From: Vitreimonas flagellata
Lineage (GTDB): Bacteria > Pseudomonadota > Alphaproteobacteria > Caulobacterales > Aquidulcibacteraceae
DNA: 64,000 nucleotides
Direction of reading: 5' to 3'
Assembly: GCF_004634425.1 (NCBI RefSeq)
Contig: NZ_SBJL01000004.1
Coordinates: forward strand, 1-64,000
Positions 13,424 through 21,901 of the stretch are shown piece by piece (the first letter of the stretch is position 1; the number at the start of each line of letters is the position of its first letter). The translations under genes were made by a program, and so were the position numbers. The notes beneath the pieces were generated by a model that was not told the DNA's origin, did not search any database, and saw only the letters and a list, made by a program, of their open reading frames with translations.

Positions 13424-13702
13424 ATGCTTGAGATTATCGAGGAACCACACGAGGACCCGCGTAAGGACCCGCTCTATTCGCGCAAGGAAGCCGCGCGCTA
13501 TCTAACGCAATTGGGCTTGGAGACCGCGCCGCAAACCTTGGCGCGCAAATTCCACGAGGGGACTGGTCCGCTCTGCACGCACGTCGCAGATCGCGCCATG
13601 TATCGCCGCTCCCATCTTCTAGAATATTTCAAAAGCCAGATCTCGGCTCCGCGCCGTTCGTCCAGTGAGCCGCGCAAACCGCGTGATGGCCAAAGCCGAT
13701 GA
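13424..13702 (+). CDS. HTH (excisionase-like) DNA-binding protein
   Basis: ATG at 13424 follows AGGAG with 8-base spacing. The 92-residue product contains KDPLYSRKEAARYLTQLGLE at about residues 12-31 and TAPQTLARKFHEGTGPLCTH, a winged MerR/Xis-like helix-turn-helix with a recognition helix, and a basic tail (PRRSSSEPRKPRD). Such proteins on integrative elements act as excision or transfer activators. It lies between the XRE gene and a second HTH gene at 13897, as expected of an element control module. A palindrome GAACGCCATTGGCGTTC at 13745-13761 lies downstream and may be a terminator. Confidence 0.7.
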   Translation: MLEIIEEPHEDPRKDPLYSRKEAARYLTQLGLETAPQTLARKFHEGTGPLCTHVADRAMYRRSHLLEYFKSQISAPRRSSSEPRKPRDGQSR

Positions 13703-13896
13703 TACCTCTTCGAGCGCGTGGCGCGAACGGCTCGCGCAATACTAGAACGCCATTGGCGTTCGCGCCCGCGCATGTTTTCATCATGGTGCGATGATCAAGC
13801 GTGATGCACCCGCTTTTATTCGATCGCGCCGCGTTCGCGCGTGTTTCCCGCCGCCGCGTCTAACCCTGCATCACCTCATGGTAGGGTGGAAGTAGG

Positions 13897-14289
13897 GTGC
13901 GGATACTAAAAGACCTCATCCCACAAAAGCGTGTCCTGGCTGAACTCGACATCAGCCGCTCCAGTCTATGGCGCGCCATGCACAGCAACATCGAGGACTT
14001 TCCCGCACCGACGATCTTTCGCAGACGGCTTTATTGGCGACCATCTGAGCTCCCCGCACTTCGCGCCGCACTCGATCAATTCCGTGGACGCAAAGCCTTC
14101 GAACAAAATCGCCGTCATGCACGGGCCGTGGCGGCCCGTGCGGAATCCACCGGGCTGCGCGGCAAGGTGCGCAAAGCAAAGCCCGCTGCGGCTCAGCCCG
14201 ATCTGTTTGGCGAAGCCGACAAGCCCGCGCCCCAAGGCGCCGAGCCAATCAAAAGCCGATATCGAGGCCGAAGCCCTTCCCGCGATTGA
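13897..14289 (+). CDS. AlpA-like HTH regulator with basic tail
   Basis: GTG at 13897 gives MRILKDLIPQKRVLAELDIS. The 130-residue product has an AlpA-type recognition region: RSSLWRAMHSNIEDFPAPTI at about 21-40 and RRRLYWRPSELPALRAALDQ. The remaining 70 residues are basic and low in complexity (AVAARAESTGLRGKVRKAKP). AlpA-like proteins activate excision of integrated elements. Its 3' end overlaps the convergent relaxase gene by 41 bases. The sequence just upstream carries two GTAGGGTG copies, one within AAGTAGGGTGC, which also occurs upstream of the second island's relaxase. Confidence 0.7.
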   Translation: MRILKDLIPQKRVLAELDISRSSLWRAMHSNIEDFPAPTIFRRRLYWRPSELPALRAALDQFRGRKAFEQNRRHARAVAARAESTGLRGKVRKAKPAAAQPDLFGEADKPAPQGAEPIKSRYRGRSPSRD

Positions 14290-16246
14290 GGTTCTTCTCA
14301 GTGCCGCGTCCATATTTGAAGTCGAAGGTTCGATCGTTGACCCGACCTGAGACGAGTTGATTGAAGGCGCGATCCATTTCCTTGCGCCAGGGCACAAGCG
14401 TGGCCGTGCGATCGTGCGCGATCAACGCCCAGCTCTGTTGGGCGCCATGAATGCGGCAGGTGAAGACGCCCTGCACATGCTCGCCGTCGCGCGCCAGATG
14501 CGCCACAAGGCCGGTGTCGCGTTCGATGCGGTCGCGGATGGATTTGAGTTCCAGCTGCGCCAGGCGTTCGTGCCAGCCTTCCGTGAGATAGAAGCCATCG
14601 TGCTGGCGCTCGCCAAGCCCCATCCGCTCCAGAAGTGTTTCCCGTTGTTTCCAGGAATCGCGCACCTCGGCGCCGAAGCCCTCGTAGCGAAGCTGGCTCT
14701 TGTCTTCCAAACCATCCGCCATGCGGTCGAGCCAGGTCGGTCCGCGATATCTGGCTTGGTGCTCAATGGAGTGTGGATCGATCAGCTGGACCTCCGCACT
14801 CTCGCGCCCGCCCATAGTCTCACGCGCCATAACGCGATCGAGATAATTCTCCGGCAGCCGGAATGTGCCGTCGCTCTCCCGCGCGACAATGCCTTCGCGC
14901 CTCAACGCCTCAAGCCGGCGCTCGTGCATCTCGATGTAAGAAGCTCTGTCCGTGGGGCGGGCTTCGCGATGCAGCTCGGCCGAATAGGTGAGACCATTCT
15001 CTTCGGCGATCTCCCAGATGGTGCGGTCCGACGGCTTGATGTCCGCCGTTCCCCGCGACAGCTCAACGATCGCGCCATGCTCGACGCCGGAAAGCGCACG
15101 CAAATCTTCCACCCGCGAAACCCGCGCCGTCCAGAATTTGCCGTCGATGCCCTCAACACCAATGAGGCAGGGGCCTTTTTCGTCGCTTCCAAGGCTTTCC
15201 CAGCCGACCAAGCGTCCCCTGACGCGCTGGCTTGAATGCGCCGCTTCCAGCTCGCGCGTTCGTTCGGGCTCGAGACCTCGGTTCTCCTGCGCCAAGAGCC
15301 GCGCCGTCGCGCGCTCGCGGTCGCGGGAATCGCCCAAGCGGATGAGCTTCTCTTGCAGCTCCTTGTCCAGCCGCCAAACGCCTGGTCTGGATTGGTCGGC
15401 AAGCTCCCAAGCCTCCAGCTGATTGAGCCTCTGCACCAGGCGGCTTGCTTGCATGCGGTCGTCGCCAAGCATGCTCATCGCAATCTCGCCGCCGCGCGCA
15501 CGATGCAGCAGCTCGCGATCAAGATCAGTGAAGCGCTCGAGTTTCACCGCCTGGCTCAACCGGTCTTGCTCAAGCCGAGGCCCCAAGATCTCCGTCGCCA
15601 GCTCTTCGGCGCGGGCCCGAAAACCATGGGAAACATACTCACGCGACATGACGAGGTCGCGGCCATGATCATCCACCCCGCGCGCCAGCAGGTGAATGTG
15701 CGGATGGCCCGTGTCGTGGTGCTCCGCCGCAATCCAATCGATGCGAGTTCCCAAGTCCAACTCGACCCGGCGCATCAGCTCGCGGGTGTATTCCTTCAGA
15801 TCCTCGATGGCGCCGCCATATTCCGGGGAGACGATCACCCGGAAATGGTGATGGTCTTTCTCGCAGCGCTCCACGAAGGCCGCGCCGTTGGCTTCATCGA
15901 GGTCCCGATCAAATACCTGGACCTTTTCGCCGTCTCGACCAGCCCCGTCGCGCTCGACATAGAGCGTGTGGCGCATCATCGAGGCTGCACTGCGCCCTCC
16001 GCCGCCATGCGTCACGGGCTTGATCTTGACCATGACCTTCTGGCTGCGCGACGGGCGCTGCGGTGAGGGCGGTTTGACGTTCGGGGCGCCGCGTTTGCGA
16101 TTGAACCAGGCCGCGCGCGTGCGTTGGGAAACACGTTTCGAGTTCGCCGCCGATGGCGTGGGAAACATTCTGTTCGGGCCATGACGGATCTGGCGCGCGT
16201 GGCCGAGCTTGCCTTCGAACTCGTCGTCGCCATGGTTCGACGCCAT
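14249..16246 (-). CDS. VirD2-like relaxase with DUF3363-type C-terminal region
   Basis: The start is ATG at 16246 (TTG at 16252 is possible); about 665 residues. The N-terminal relaxase domain has VYFE-free early part, then EKDHHHFRVIVSPEYGGAIE at about 128-147, DLKEYTRELMRRVELDLGTR, and the metal-binding motif AAEHHDTGHPHIHLLARG at about 175-192. Family members nick oriT and pilot DNA in conjugation. The long C-terminal part (about 240-667) matches the DUF3363 extension of rhizobial-type relaxases, with RGRLVGWESLGSDEKGPCLI and the YRGPTWLDRMADG block. It implies the island can be mobilised; no type IV secretion genes are in the window. Confidence 0.88.
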   Translation of the reverse strand: MASNHGDDEFEGKLGHARQIRHGPNRMFPTPSAANSKRVSQRTRAAWFNRKRGAPNVKPPSPQRPSRSQKVMVKIKPVTHGGGGRSAASMMRHTLYVERDGAGRDGEKVQVFDRDLDEANGAAFVERCEKDHHHFRVIVSPEYGGAIEDLKEYTRELMRRVELDLGTRIDWIAAEHHDTGHPHIHLLARGVDDHGRDLVMSREYVSHGFRARAEELATEILGPRLEQDRLSQAVKLERFTDLDRELLHRARGGEIAMSMLGDDRMQASRLVQRLNQLEAWELADQSRPGVWRLDKELQEKLIRLGDSRDRERATARLLAQENRGLEPERTRELEAAHSSQRVRGRLVGWESLGSDEKGPCLIGVEGIDGKFWTARVSRVEDLRALSGVEHGAIVELSRGTADIKPSDRTIWEIAEENGLTYSAELHREARPTDRASYIEMHERRLEALRREGIVARESDGTFRLPENYLDRVMARETMGGRESAEVQLIDPHSIEHQARYRGPTWLDRMADGLEDKSQLRYEGFGAEVRDSWKQRETLLERMGLGERQHDGFYLTEGWHERLAQLELKSIRDRIERDTGLVAHLARDGEHVQGVFTCRIHGAQQSWALIAHDRTATLVPWRKEMDRAFNQLVSGRVNDRTFDFKYGRGTEKNLNRGKGFGLDIGF

Positions 16247-16566
16247 CGCCAACGCTCCGATCTCTCGCGTTAGCGGCTCATTTCGTCACGCGGCCCGCCT
16301 GCGGCCTGCAGGGTGCGTTCGCGGGTCGCGCGCGGCCTGCAAAAATAGATGTGCAGACAAGCCGCTAGTACGTTCAGTACTGCGGCGCATTCTATCTTGC
16401 CCTCAATCCTTCGTCTCATTCCCCCTTATGTATGAACATGCCGCGTAATCCACGACGGCTGAGTCGAGGGCGTTTAGCGCTACGATCGTGTATAAGCCAA
16501 CATTGAGGGACAGGTGCGTGAAGCCAGAAATTGGCGGAATAAGGATCGCAGGCGTCTCCACCCATC
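16247..16566. other. 320-base region upstream of the relaxase gene
   Basis: No gene is visible. It contains several short inverted repeats, for example AGTAC copies in GCTAGTACGTTCAGTACTGC (about 16365-16384), and an AT-richer stretch at about 16430-16510. This is a reasonable place for the relaxase promoter and oriT, but I see no recognisable nick site. Confidence 0.3.
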
Positions 16567-16902
16567 TCAATGCGAGGGGCGGCGCTGCCTCACGGGGCGC
16601 AATTCGAGCGCGACACCTTCGATGTCTTGAAGGCGCTTCACCACGGCAAAGAGATTGGCCGCCTGAGGGTTGCCCTCAGGACCAAGCATGCGCATCAGGC
16701 TCTTTGCGTTGATGTCGACGGCTTCCGCGAGCGCTTCAAAACCGATCGTGGCGTTGATGTAGTCGCGAAGGATCGCTTTTCCCACTTGAAGCTCGCCCGC
16801 CAGCAGCGCCTCGATCGCTTCGATCAAAAGCGCGCGGCGGAACTTTGCGTCTCGTTGCGCGCGTGCTTGGACCGTTTCCTTGAAGGCGCGTGTGAGCGAC
16901 AT
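16567..16902 (-). CDS. HI1420-type antitoxin
   Basis: The 111-residue product has the features of the HI1420 antidote family: an N-terminal helix (SLTRAFKETVQARAQRDAKF), ALLIEAIEALLAGELQVGKA, then a Cro/XRE-like segment INATIGFEALAEAVDINAKS and LMRMLGPEGNPQAANLFAVV. It would neutralise the toxin encoded just upstream and repress the operon. The start lies 5 bases after the toxin stop. This order, toxin then antitoxin, is normal for the family. Confidence 0.85.
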   Translation of the reverse strand: MSLTRAFKETVQARAQRDAKFRRALLIEAIEALLAGELQVGKAILRDYINATIGFEALAEAVDINAKSLMRMLGPEGNPQAANLFAVVKRLQDIEGVALELRPVRQRRPSH

Positions 16903-16907
16903 TGTGG

Positions 16908-17234
16908 CTATCTCTCTTCCCTTTTCCGCCGCCGGTGCTCGACCCAGCGCGCCTGCGCCGCTTGGATATCCTGCTGCTGCCGCTTCTTCGTGCCGCCCGC
17001 GAGTAAAATGACGAGCGTGGCGCCGTCCCGTCCAAAATAGACCCGATAGCCCGGACCGAAATCGATCCGATATTCCAGAACGCCCGCGCCGACGGATTTC
17101 ACATTGGAGAGATTTCCCTGCGCCATCCGCACCAACGCCACTGTTACGCGCGCGGCTGCACTGGCGTCCAATGCGTCAAACCAAGCCCCAAATGGACTGC
17201 GGCCATCGACGTCGAGATATTCCTCGATGTTCAT
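16908..17234 (-). CDS. HI1419-type RelE/ParE-fold toxin
   Basis: ATG at 17234 is chosen over the longer frame to 17336 because the family core starts here and an operator-like site precedes it. The 108-residue product shows the family pattern: FGAWFDALDASAAARVTVAL at about 15-34, MAQGNLSNVKSVGAGVLEYR, IDFGPGYRVYFGRDGATLVI and LLAGGTKKRQQQDIQAAQAR. The R-I-D-F-G-P-G-Y-R-V-Y-F block is diagnostic. Members are probable mRNA interferases. With the downstream antitoxin it would act as an addiction module protecting the island. It is located between integrase and relaxase. Confidence 0.87.
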   Translation of the reverse strand: MNIEEYLDVDGRSPFGAWFDALDASAAARVTVALVRMAQGNLSNVKSVGAGVLEYRIDFGPGYRVYFGRDGATLVILLAGGTKKRQQQDIQAAQARWVEHRRRKREER

Positions 17235-17235
17235 A

Positions 17236-17245
17236 ATGGTACCAT
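17236..17245. promoter_or_regulatory. Palindrome upstream of HI1419-type toxin
   Basis: ATGGTACCAT, a perfect 10-bp palindrome flanked by TA and AA, lies immediately before the toxin start codon. It is the likely operator for autoregulation by the antitoxin. Confidence 0.5.
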
Positions 17246-17268
17246 AAGTGCAACCAATGGAGCAAGCG

Positions 17269-18675
17269 TCAGGCGCGCGCCGGCCGGCGCCCGTCGGGCC
17301 TGGCGGGCGCGCGCCGGGCGCCGGGCGCGGGGCCAAACCTCATTCCTCTGGGCTCGGTCGCGTGGGGCGTTGAGGGAGATGGCGGGACAGGGACGGGCGG
17401 TTCGGAGGCACGGGCTGCCATCAGATCAGCGATCTGGTCCGCAGTGTGTTCCGCGGCTGCGCGCACTACAACGTCGGCGAGGTGGGCATAGCGCCGTGTC
17501 GTCTTCAGGTCCGAATGCCCCAAAAGCTTACCGATAACCTCAAGTCCAACGCCGCTCATCAGTGCAAAAGACGCCGCCGAGTGGCGAAGATCATGCAGGC
17601 GCACATCGTGCAGGCCCGCAGCTTCGCGGATGCCGACCCACATTTTCGGCACGCCATTGAAAGGCGCGGTCTTGTCGGCATTGGGAAATACAAAATCAGT
17701 TCCGTCCACGCGTTTGATCTTCTCAAGGATGGCCCGCATGGCTGAGGTGATGAGGATGATGCGGGGCCCCGTCTTCGAGCGCGGCAGACGCAGGAAGCCC
17801 GTGTTCAGATCGACCGAGGACCAGGTAAGGTTCTGAATTTCGCTTTTGCGCGCGCCCGAGAGCGCCAGAAGGCGAATGATCGCCAACCCGAATGGATGGG
17901 CGCCTTCTTTCTCTGCGCGGGCGATCACCTCGCCCAGGCGTGCGAATTCCTCCTGGCTCAGGAAGCGCTCGCGCATGTTTCCAGGCGATCGCTCGATTCC
18001 GAACACCGGGTTGCGATCGATGATCTCTTCACGCACGGCAAACGACATGATGGTCGAAAGCAGCGCAAGTGAACGATTGGCGGTGCCTTCGCCGCCGCGA
18101 ATGATGTGCTTGGCCCGCTTGCGCTGACCCTTCTTGGTCAGCCGTGTGTCGCCGCGTGAAACTGCGTCGCGGTAGGATTCGATCATAGAGCGGTTGAGCT
18201 CGCGCACGCGCGCTTTGCCAAGAAGCGGCTTGATGTGGGCCTCGATTCGGCCCTTGTCGTTACGCACATGCGCCTCTTTGCGCAGCGAGCCGGCGAGGGG
18301 GCCGCGTCCTCGTCTGCGGTGGGCGGCCTTCTCAAGCCACATGTCGCAGAGCTTGGCGATCGTCAGCGCGTCATTGAACTCGACAATTGGGCGTGGCTCG
18401 GGTTGCGACTTGGTCAGCGCGCGGGCGAGTACTGCCTGCGCTTCGGCGCGCACGTTCTTGATGGTGAGTTGGCCAAGTGGTCCGAGGCTTACGAAACGCT
18501 GTGCGGCAAAGCGGCCGCGCCCCAAGCGCACTTTGACGATATAGGTCATCGCGCGTTTGGGCGAGATGCGAAGACCCAAGCCCTTCTGTGCACTGTCCCA
18601 AACGATAATGCGCTTTGCCGGCGTTGCGATCGTATCGAAATCGGCGCGCGCAAAATCAATAAATGTCGGCGACAT
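17269..18675 (-). CDS. Tyrosine recombinase/integrase of island 1
   Basis: ATG at 18675 (MSPTFIDFARADFDTIATPA) is chosen; the open frame to 18879 upstream covers att sequence. The 468-residue product has an N-terminal arm-binding DUF4102-like region (VWDSAQKGLGLRISPKRAMT), a core-binding domain at about 130-230, and a catalytic domain with the expected residues: Arg in ALSGARKSEIQNLTW, H-x-x-R in VRLHDLRHSAASF, His in GKLLGHSDLKTTRRY, and that final Tyr as nucleophile. It ends with a Pro/Arg-rich tail of low complexity (about 420-468), unusual for the family. It sits about 190 bases from the tRNA-Arg fragment, typical of a tRNA-targeting island integrase. Confidence 0.92.
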   Translation of the reverse strand: MSPTFIDFARADFDTIATPAKRIIVWDSAQKGLGLRISPKRAMTYIVKVRLGRGRFAAQRFVSLGPLGQLTIKNVRAEAQAVLARALTKSQPEPRPIVEFNDALTIAKLCDMWLEKAAHRRRGRGPLAGSLRKEAHVRNDKGRIEAHIKPLLGKARVRELNRSMIESYRDAVSRGDTRLTKKGQRKRAKHIIRGGEGTANRSLALLSTIMSFAVREEIIDRNPVFGIERSPGNMRERFLSQEEFARLGEVIARAEKEGAHPFGLAIIRLLALSGARKSEIQNLTWSSVDLNTGFLRLPRSKTGPRIILITSAMRAILEKIKRVDGTDFVFPNADKTAPFNGVPKMWVGIREAAGLHDVRLHDLRHSAASFALMSGVGLEVIGKLLGHSDLKTTRRYAHLADVVVRAAAEHTADQIADLMAARASEPPVPVPPSPSTPHATEPRGMRFGPAPGARRAPARPDGRRPARA

Positions 18676-18867
18676 TGTCTTTGCTCGGACCGGTCGCGTG
18701 TTGAAGGCGATGTCATGGCTACCACGGGGCAACCACCAAGCTGCGAAAACGCGCGGAAACGCGCAGCAACTCGAAAGTGCGTACTCGCTTGAAATTTGCA
18801 ACGAGATCAGAGAAGTAGGAAAAATCCGGAAACTAAATGTAGTATCCGGAAAACCGCGCGGGCCCAG

Positions 18868-18912
18868 CTCCGAAGGCAAAGGTCACAGGTTCGAATCCTG
18901 TCGGGTGCGCCA
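18868..18912 (+). other. Attachment site: 3' half of tRNA-Arg(CCG)
   Basis: From the anticodon loop CTCCGAAG through the variable region, the T-arm AGGTTCGAATCCT and the acceptor strand GGGTGCGCCA, this equals the 3' half of a bacterial tRNA-Arg(CCG). The matching 5' strand (GCACCCG) is absent upstream, so it is not a functional tRNA but the duplicated end left by site-specific integration. The intact gene should be at the other end of the island, left of the window. Confidence 0.8.
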
Positions 18913-18933
18913 GTCTTGAGGCAGATTCCTGGA

Positions 18934-19527
18934 ATGGAGCCGGTTAAGTACGTCAGTCGGTGGGGCGCGATCTCTCGCGGCGAGCGCGAATGGCGCGTCG
19001 AGCCGGACGCACTCGTCACGCGCGGCGCATCCGGCCATGAACGCCGCTATGCGTGGAAGGACATCGTCAGCGTCCGCCTCTGCCACGAACCGACGCGCGC
19101 CAAGCCCTGGCGCTACGTGTTCGAGCTTCAGCCCAAACACAATCGCAAGATCGAGATCGACAACGGTCATTTTCTCGGTGGCGGCAAATACGAAGAGCGC
19201 TCCGCCAGCTACACACCGTTCGTGCGCGCAGCGCTTGCGCGTCTTGCTGACGCCAATCCCAAAACGCAGGCGCTGATCGGCGAAACGCCGAAGCGCTATT
19301 TCTTCTTGTTGCTGGCGTCGCTGTTTGGACTCGGCGCGTTGCTCTACGTTCTCGTCGCAGTGCACACGCCGCTTGATGCGCTGCCCTTCGCTAATCTCGT
19401 GAAGCTCGCCATCATCCTGCTGATGCTGCCGATCTTCTGGGGCTGGGTGCTGAAGGCAATGCCGCGCGGCGTGGCGCTCGACGCGATCCCTGAGCGCGCG
19501 CTGCCGCCGGAAAATGGTGCCGCCTAG
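18934..19527 (+). CDS. Two-span membrane protein of unknown function
   Basis: ATG at 18934 is the first start outside the att fragment. The 197-residue product has a soluble N-terminal domain (about 1-115) with several strands, for example EWRVEPDALVTRGASGHERR, RYAWKDIVSVRLCHEP and RYVFELQPKHNRKIEIDNGH, resembling a PH-like bacterial domain. Two membrane helices follow, at about 121-142 and 151-172. The last codons (Gly-Ala-Ala-stop) lie in the acceptor-arm sequence of the convergent tRNA-Thr gene. It is the first chromosomal gene beyond island 1. No specific family is named. Confidence 0.7.
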   Translation: MEPVKYVSRWGAISRGEREWRVEPDALVTRGASGHERRYAWKDIVSVRLCHEPTRAKPWRYVFELQPKHNRKIEIDNGHFLGGGKYEERSASYTPFVRAALARLADANPKTQALIGETPKRYFFLLLASLFGLGALLYVLVAVHTPLDALPFANLVKLAIILLMLPIFWGWVLKAMPRGVALDAIPERALPPENGAA

Positions 19528-19590
19528 GTGACTCGAACACCTGACCTACGCATTACGAATGCGCCGCTCTACCGGCTGAGCTAAGGCGGC
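19515..19590 (-). tRNA. tRNA-Thr(CGT)
   Basis: Read on the minus strand it starts GCCGCCTTAGCTCAGCCGG and has the anticodon stem-loop GCATTCGTAATGC (anticodon CGT), T-arm CAGGTGTTCGAGTCACCT and acceptor end GGCGGCACCA with encoded CCA. All four helices pair. Its 3' end overlaps the convergent membrane-protein CDS by 13 bases. Confidence 0.93.
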
Positions 19591-19788
19591 CCTGACCTTG
19601 GGGCGTTGTGGCCCCTTCGGGAGGGCGGTTCAATACGCGCAGCCGCGCTTTAGGGCAAGCCGGACAGGGCGGGTTTTGGCCGTTCCGACCGCAGACCGCG
19701 CATATCCGCCTGACTTAGAGACACAATCTGGCCGGGCCGGCGCCGAGCCGCTACGGTCCCGGCCAATTCAAAAACAAGGAGACCTCCC

Positions 19789-21828
19789 ATGTCCGCAGTG
19801 ACCACCCGCAAGGATGGCGACGTTCTTGTCGTTAGCGCCAACAATCCGCCGGTGAACGCGCTGGGGCACGCCGTGCGGGCGGGGCTCGAGGCTGCGGTAA
19901 AGGCCGCTGCGGCGGATTCGGGTGTCTCCGCGATCGTCATCCGCTGCGAGGGCCGCACCTTCTTCGCCGGCGCCGATATCACCGAATTCGGCAAGCCGCC
20001 GCAGGCGCCTGGCCTGCCGGATGTGTGCGATCTGATCGAACAAAGCAGCAAACCGGTGGTCGCGGCCATCCACGGCACGGCGCTGGGCGGCGGCCTCGAG
20101 GTCGCGCTCGGTTGCCATTATCGCATCGCGGTTCCGACCGCGAAGCTGGGCTTGCCTGAAGTGAAGCTTGGGCTGCTGCCGGGCGCAGGCGGCACGCAGC
20201 GTCTGCCGCGTGTCGCGGGCGTCGCCGACGCGCTGCCCATGATTGTGTTCGGCGATCCGGTCAGCGCCAAGAAGGCCGAGAGCATCGGTCTCGTCGATCG
20301 CATCGCCGGCGAAGATTCGCTTGAGGCCGACGCCATCGCTTTCGCGCGCGAGATCGCAAAGAAGACACCGCTACCGGTGAGCAGCGCACGCACGGACAAG
20401 ATCGAAGCCGCGAAGGCCGATGCCGGCGTGTTCGAGCGCTTCGTCACCGAGAACGCACGCAAGCTGCGTGGGCTCGACGCGCCGGCTGCGTGCATAGAAG
20501 CTGTACGTGCGGCGGTCGATTTGTCGTACGCCGAAGGCGTCAAGAAAGAGCGCGAGGTCTTCTTCAAGCTGCTGACCGGCAACCAATCCAAGGCGCTGCG
20601 CCACGTTTTCTTCGCCGAACGCGCGGCCGCGAAGATCGACGGCATCCCGGCCGATACGCCGGTATTGCCAATCAAGAAGGTTGGCATGCTCGGCGCTGGC
20701 ACGATGGGCGGCGGCATCACCATGAATTTCCTGTCGGCCGGCATCCCGGTTACGATCGTGGAGCGCGAACAAGCCGCGCTCGATCGTGGTGTCTCGATCA
20801 TCCGCAAGAATTACGAGAACACCGCGAAGAAGGGCCGTATCACCGCCGAGCAAGTCGAGAAGGCAATGAGTCTGCTCACGCCAACGCTCGACTTCAACGC
20901 GCTCGCCGACAGCGATCTCGTCATCGAAGCCGTATTCGAAAACATGGACATCAAGCGCGACGTGTTCCGCCGTCTCGACGCCACGATCAAGCCCGGCGCG
21001 ATCCTGGCCTCGAACACGTCCTATCTCAACGTCGATGAAATGGCGGCGGAGACCAAGCGGCCGGAAAGCGTCATCGGCCTGCACTTCTTCTCGCCGGCCA
21101 ATGTGATGAAGCTCTTGGAAGTGGTGCGGGGCGCCAAGACATCGCCGGCTGTGCTGAAGACCAGCATGGAATTGGCCCGCAAGATCGGCAAAGTCGCGGT
21201 TGTCTCCGGCGTGTGCCCTGGCTTCATCGGCAATCGCATGCTGAGTCAGCGCCAGGCGCAAGCGCAGGCCCTGATCCTCGAAGGCGCGAAGCCCTGGGAT
21301 GTCGATCGCGTGCTGACGCAATTCGGTTTCCCGATGGGGCCATTCCAAATGTCGGACCTCGCTGGTCTCGATATCGGCTGGAGCGCGGAAACGTCGAAGA
21401 GCGAGTCTGTGCGCGACGTTTTGTGCGAGCGTGGCCGTCGCGGTCAGAAGACCGGCAAGGGCTTTTACGATTACGACGAGAACCGCAAATCGTCGCCGTC
21501 GCCCGAAACCGAAGCCATCATCGCCGACTTCATCGCTAAGTCAGGCAAGCAACAGCGCGCCGTCAGCGATGAAGAAATCCTCGAACGCCTGCTCTATCCC
21601 ATGGTCAACGAGGGCGCGAAGATTCTTGAGGAGAAGATGGCCCAGCGCGCCTCCGACATCGATATCGTCTGGCTCAACGGCTATGGCTGGCCGGCCTACA
21701 CCGGCGGCCCGATGTTCTGGGCGGACACCGTGGGGCTCGACAAGATCGCCGCGGCGCTCGGCAAGTACGGCGTCGAGGTCGCGCCGTTGCTGAAGGCGAA
21801 GGCCGAGAAGGGCGAAAGCTTCAACTGA
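19789..21828 (+). CDS. Bifunctional enoyl-CoA hydratase/3-hydroxyacyl-CoA dehydrogenase
   Basis: The 679-residue FadB/FadJ-like protein catalyses two steps of fatty-acid beta-oxidation: hydration of enoyl-CoA and NAD-dependent oxidation of 3-hydroxyacyl-CoA. The hydratase domain (1 to about 190) has [13 protein letters not shown], the oxyanion-hole region, and both catalytic glutamates in [10 protein letters not shown] and [16 protein letters not shown]. The dehydrogenase domain starts with the NAD-binding [12 protein letters not shown] at about 300 and has the catalytic His in [17 protein letters not shown]; the C-terminal domain pair is complete with GKGFYDY. Start ATG follows AAGGAG. It is shorter than E. 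coli FadB (729), as usual for alphaproteobacteria. No thiolase gene is adjacent. Confidence 0.93.
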   Translation: MSAVTTRKDGDVLVVSANNPPVNALGHAVRAGLEAAVKAAAADSGVSAIVIRCEGRTFFAGADITEFGKPPQAPGLPDVCDLIEQSSKPVVAAIHGTALGGGLEVALGCHYRIAVPTAKLGLPEVKLGLLPGAGGTQRLPRVAGVADALPMIVFGDPVSAKKAESIGLVDRIAGEDSLEADAIAFAREIAKKTPLPVSSARTDKIEAAKADAGVFERFVTENARKLRGLDAPAACIEAVRAAVDLSYAEGVKKEREVFFKLLTGNQSKALRHVFFAERAAAKIDGIPADTPVLPIKKVGMLGAGTMGGGITMNFLSAGIPVTIVEREQAALDRGVSIIRKNYENTAKKGRITAEQVEKAMSLLTPTLDFNALADSDLVIEAVFENMDIKRDVFRRLDATIKPGAILASNTSYLNVDEMAAETKRPESVIGLHFFSPANVMKLLEVVRGAKTSPAVLKTSMELARKIGKVAVVSGVCPGFIGNRMLSQRQAQAQALILEGAKPWDVDRVLTQFGFPMGPFQMSDLAGLDIGWSAETSKSESVRDVLCERGRRGQKTGKGFYDYDENRKSSPSPETEAIIADFIAKSGKQQRAVSDEEILERLLYPMVNEGAKILEEKMAQRASDIDIVWLNGYGWPAYTGGPMFWADTVGLDKIAAALGKYGVEVAPLLKAKAEKGESFN

Positions 21829-21858
21829 GGCGATCGCCCGCAATTGAGCTTATCCAGA

Positions 21859-21885
21859 AGCCTGCCGTACAATGTGCGGCAGGCT
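21859..21885 (+). terminator. Terminator-like hairpin after the beta-oxidation gene
   Basis: AGCCTGCCG (21859-21867) and CGGCAGGCT (21877-21885) form a perfect 9-bp stem with a 9-base loop, followed by ATTGATT. It lies 30 bases after the stop codon. Confidence 0.65.
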
Positions 21886-21901
21886 ATTGATTGGTGAGTT
21901 C

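Larger units (their letters stand above)
1..18912. mobile_element. Genomic island 1 (right-hand part)
   Basis: The right boundary is a displaced 3' half of tRNA-Arg(CCG) at 18868-18912, next to a tyrosine integrase whose start faces that boundary. Inside are a relaxase, HTH regulators, two toxin-antitoxin pairs, a group II intron end and a cassette-like array. No intact tRNA-Arg(CCG) is in the window, so the left boundary should lie outside it. That the 1-11.6 kb array belongs to this same island is inference. Confidence 0.5.

Noticed and set aside
14357..16066. Long plus-strand frames opposite the relaxase gene
   Set aside because: They are GC-rich antisense shadows; the relaxase motifs on the minus strand are decisive.
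18796..18933. Upstream extension of the 18934 gene and a complete tRNA at 18840-18912
   Set aside because: The acceptor 5' strand and D-arm are missing, so it is a tRNA fragment; the protein extension only translates att sequence.
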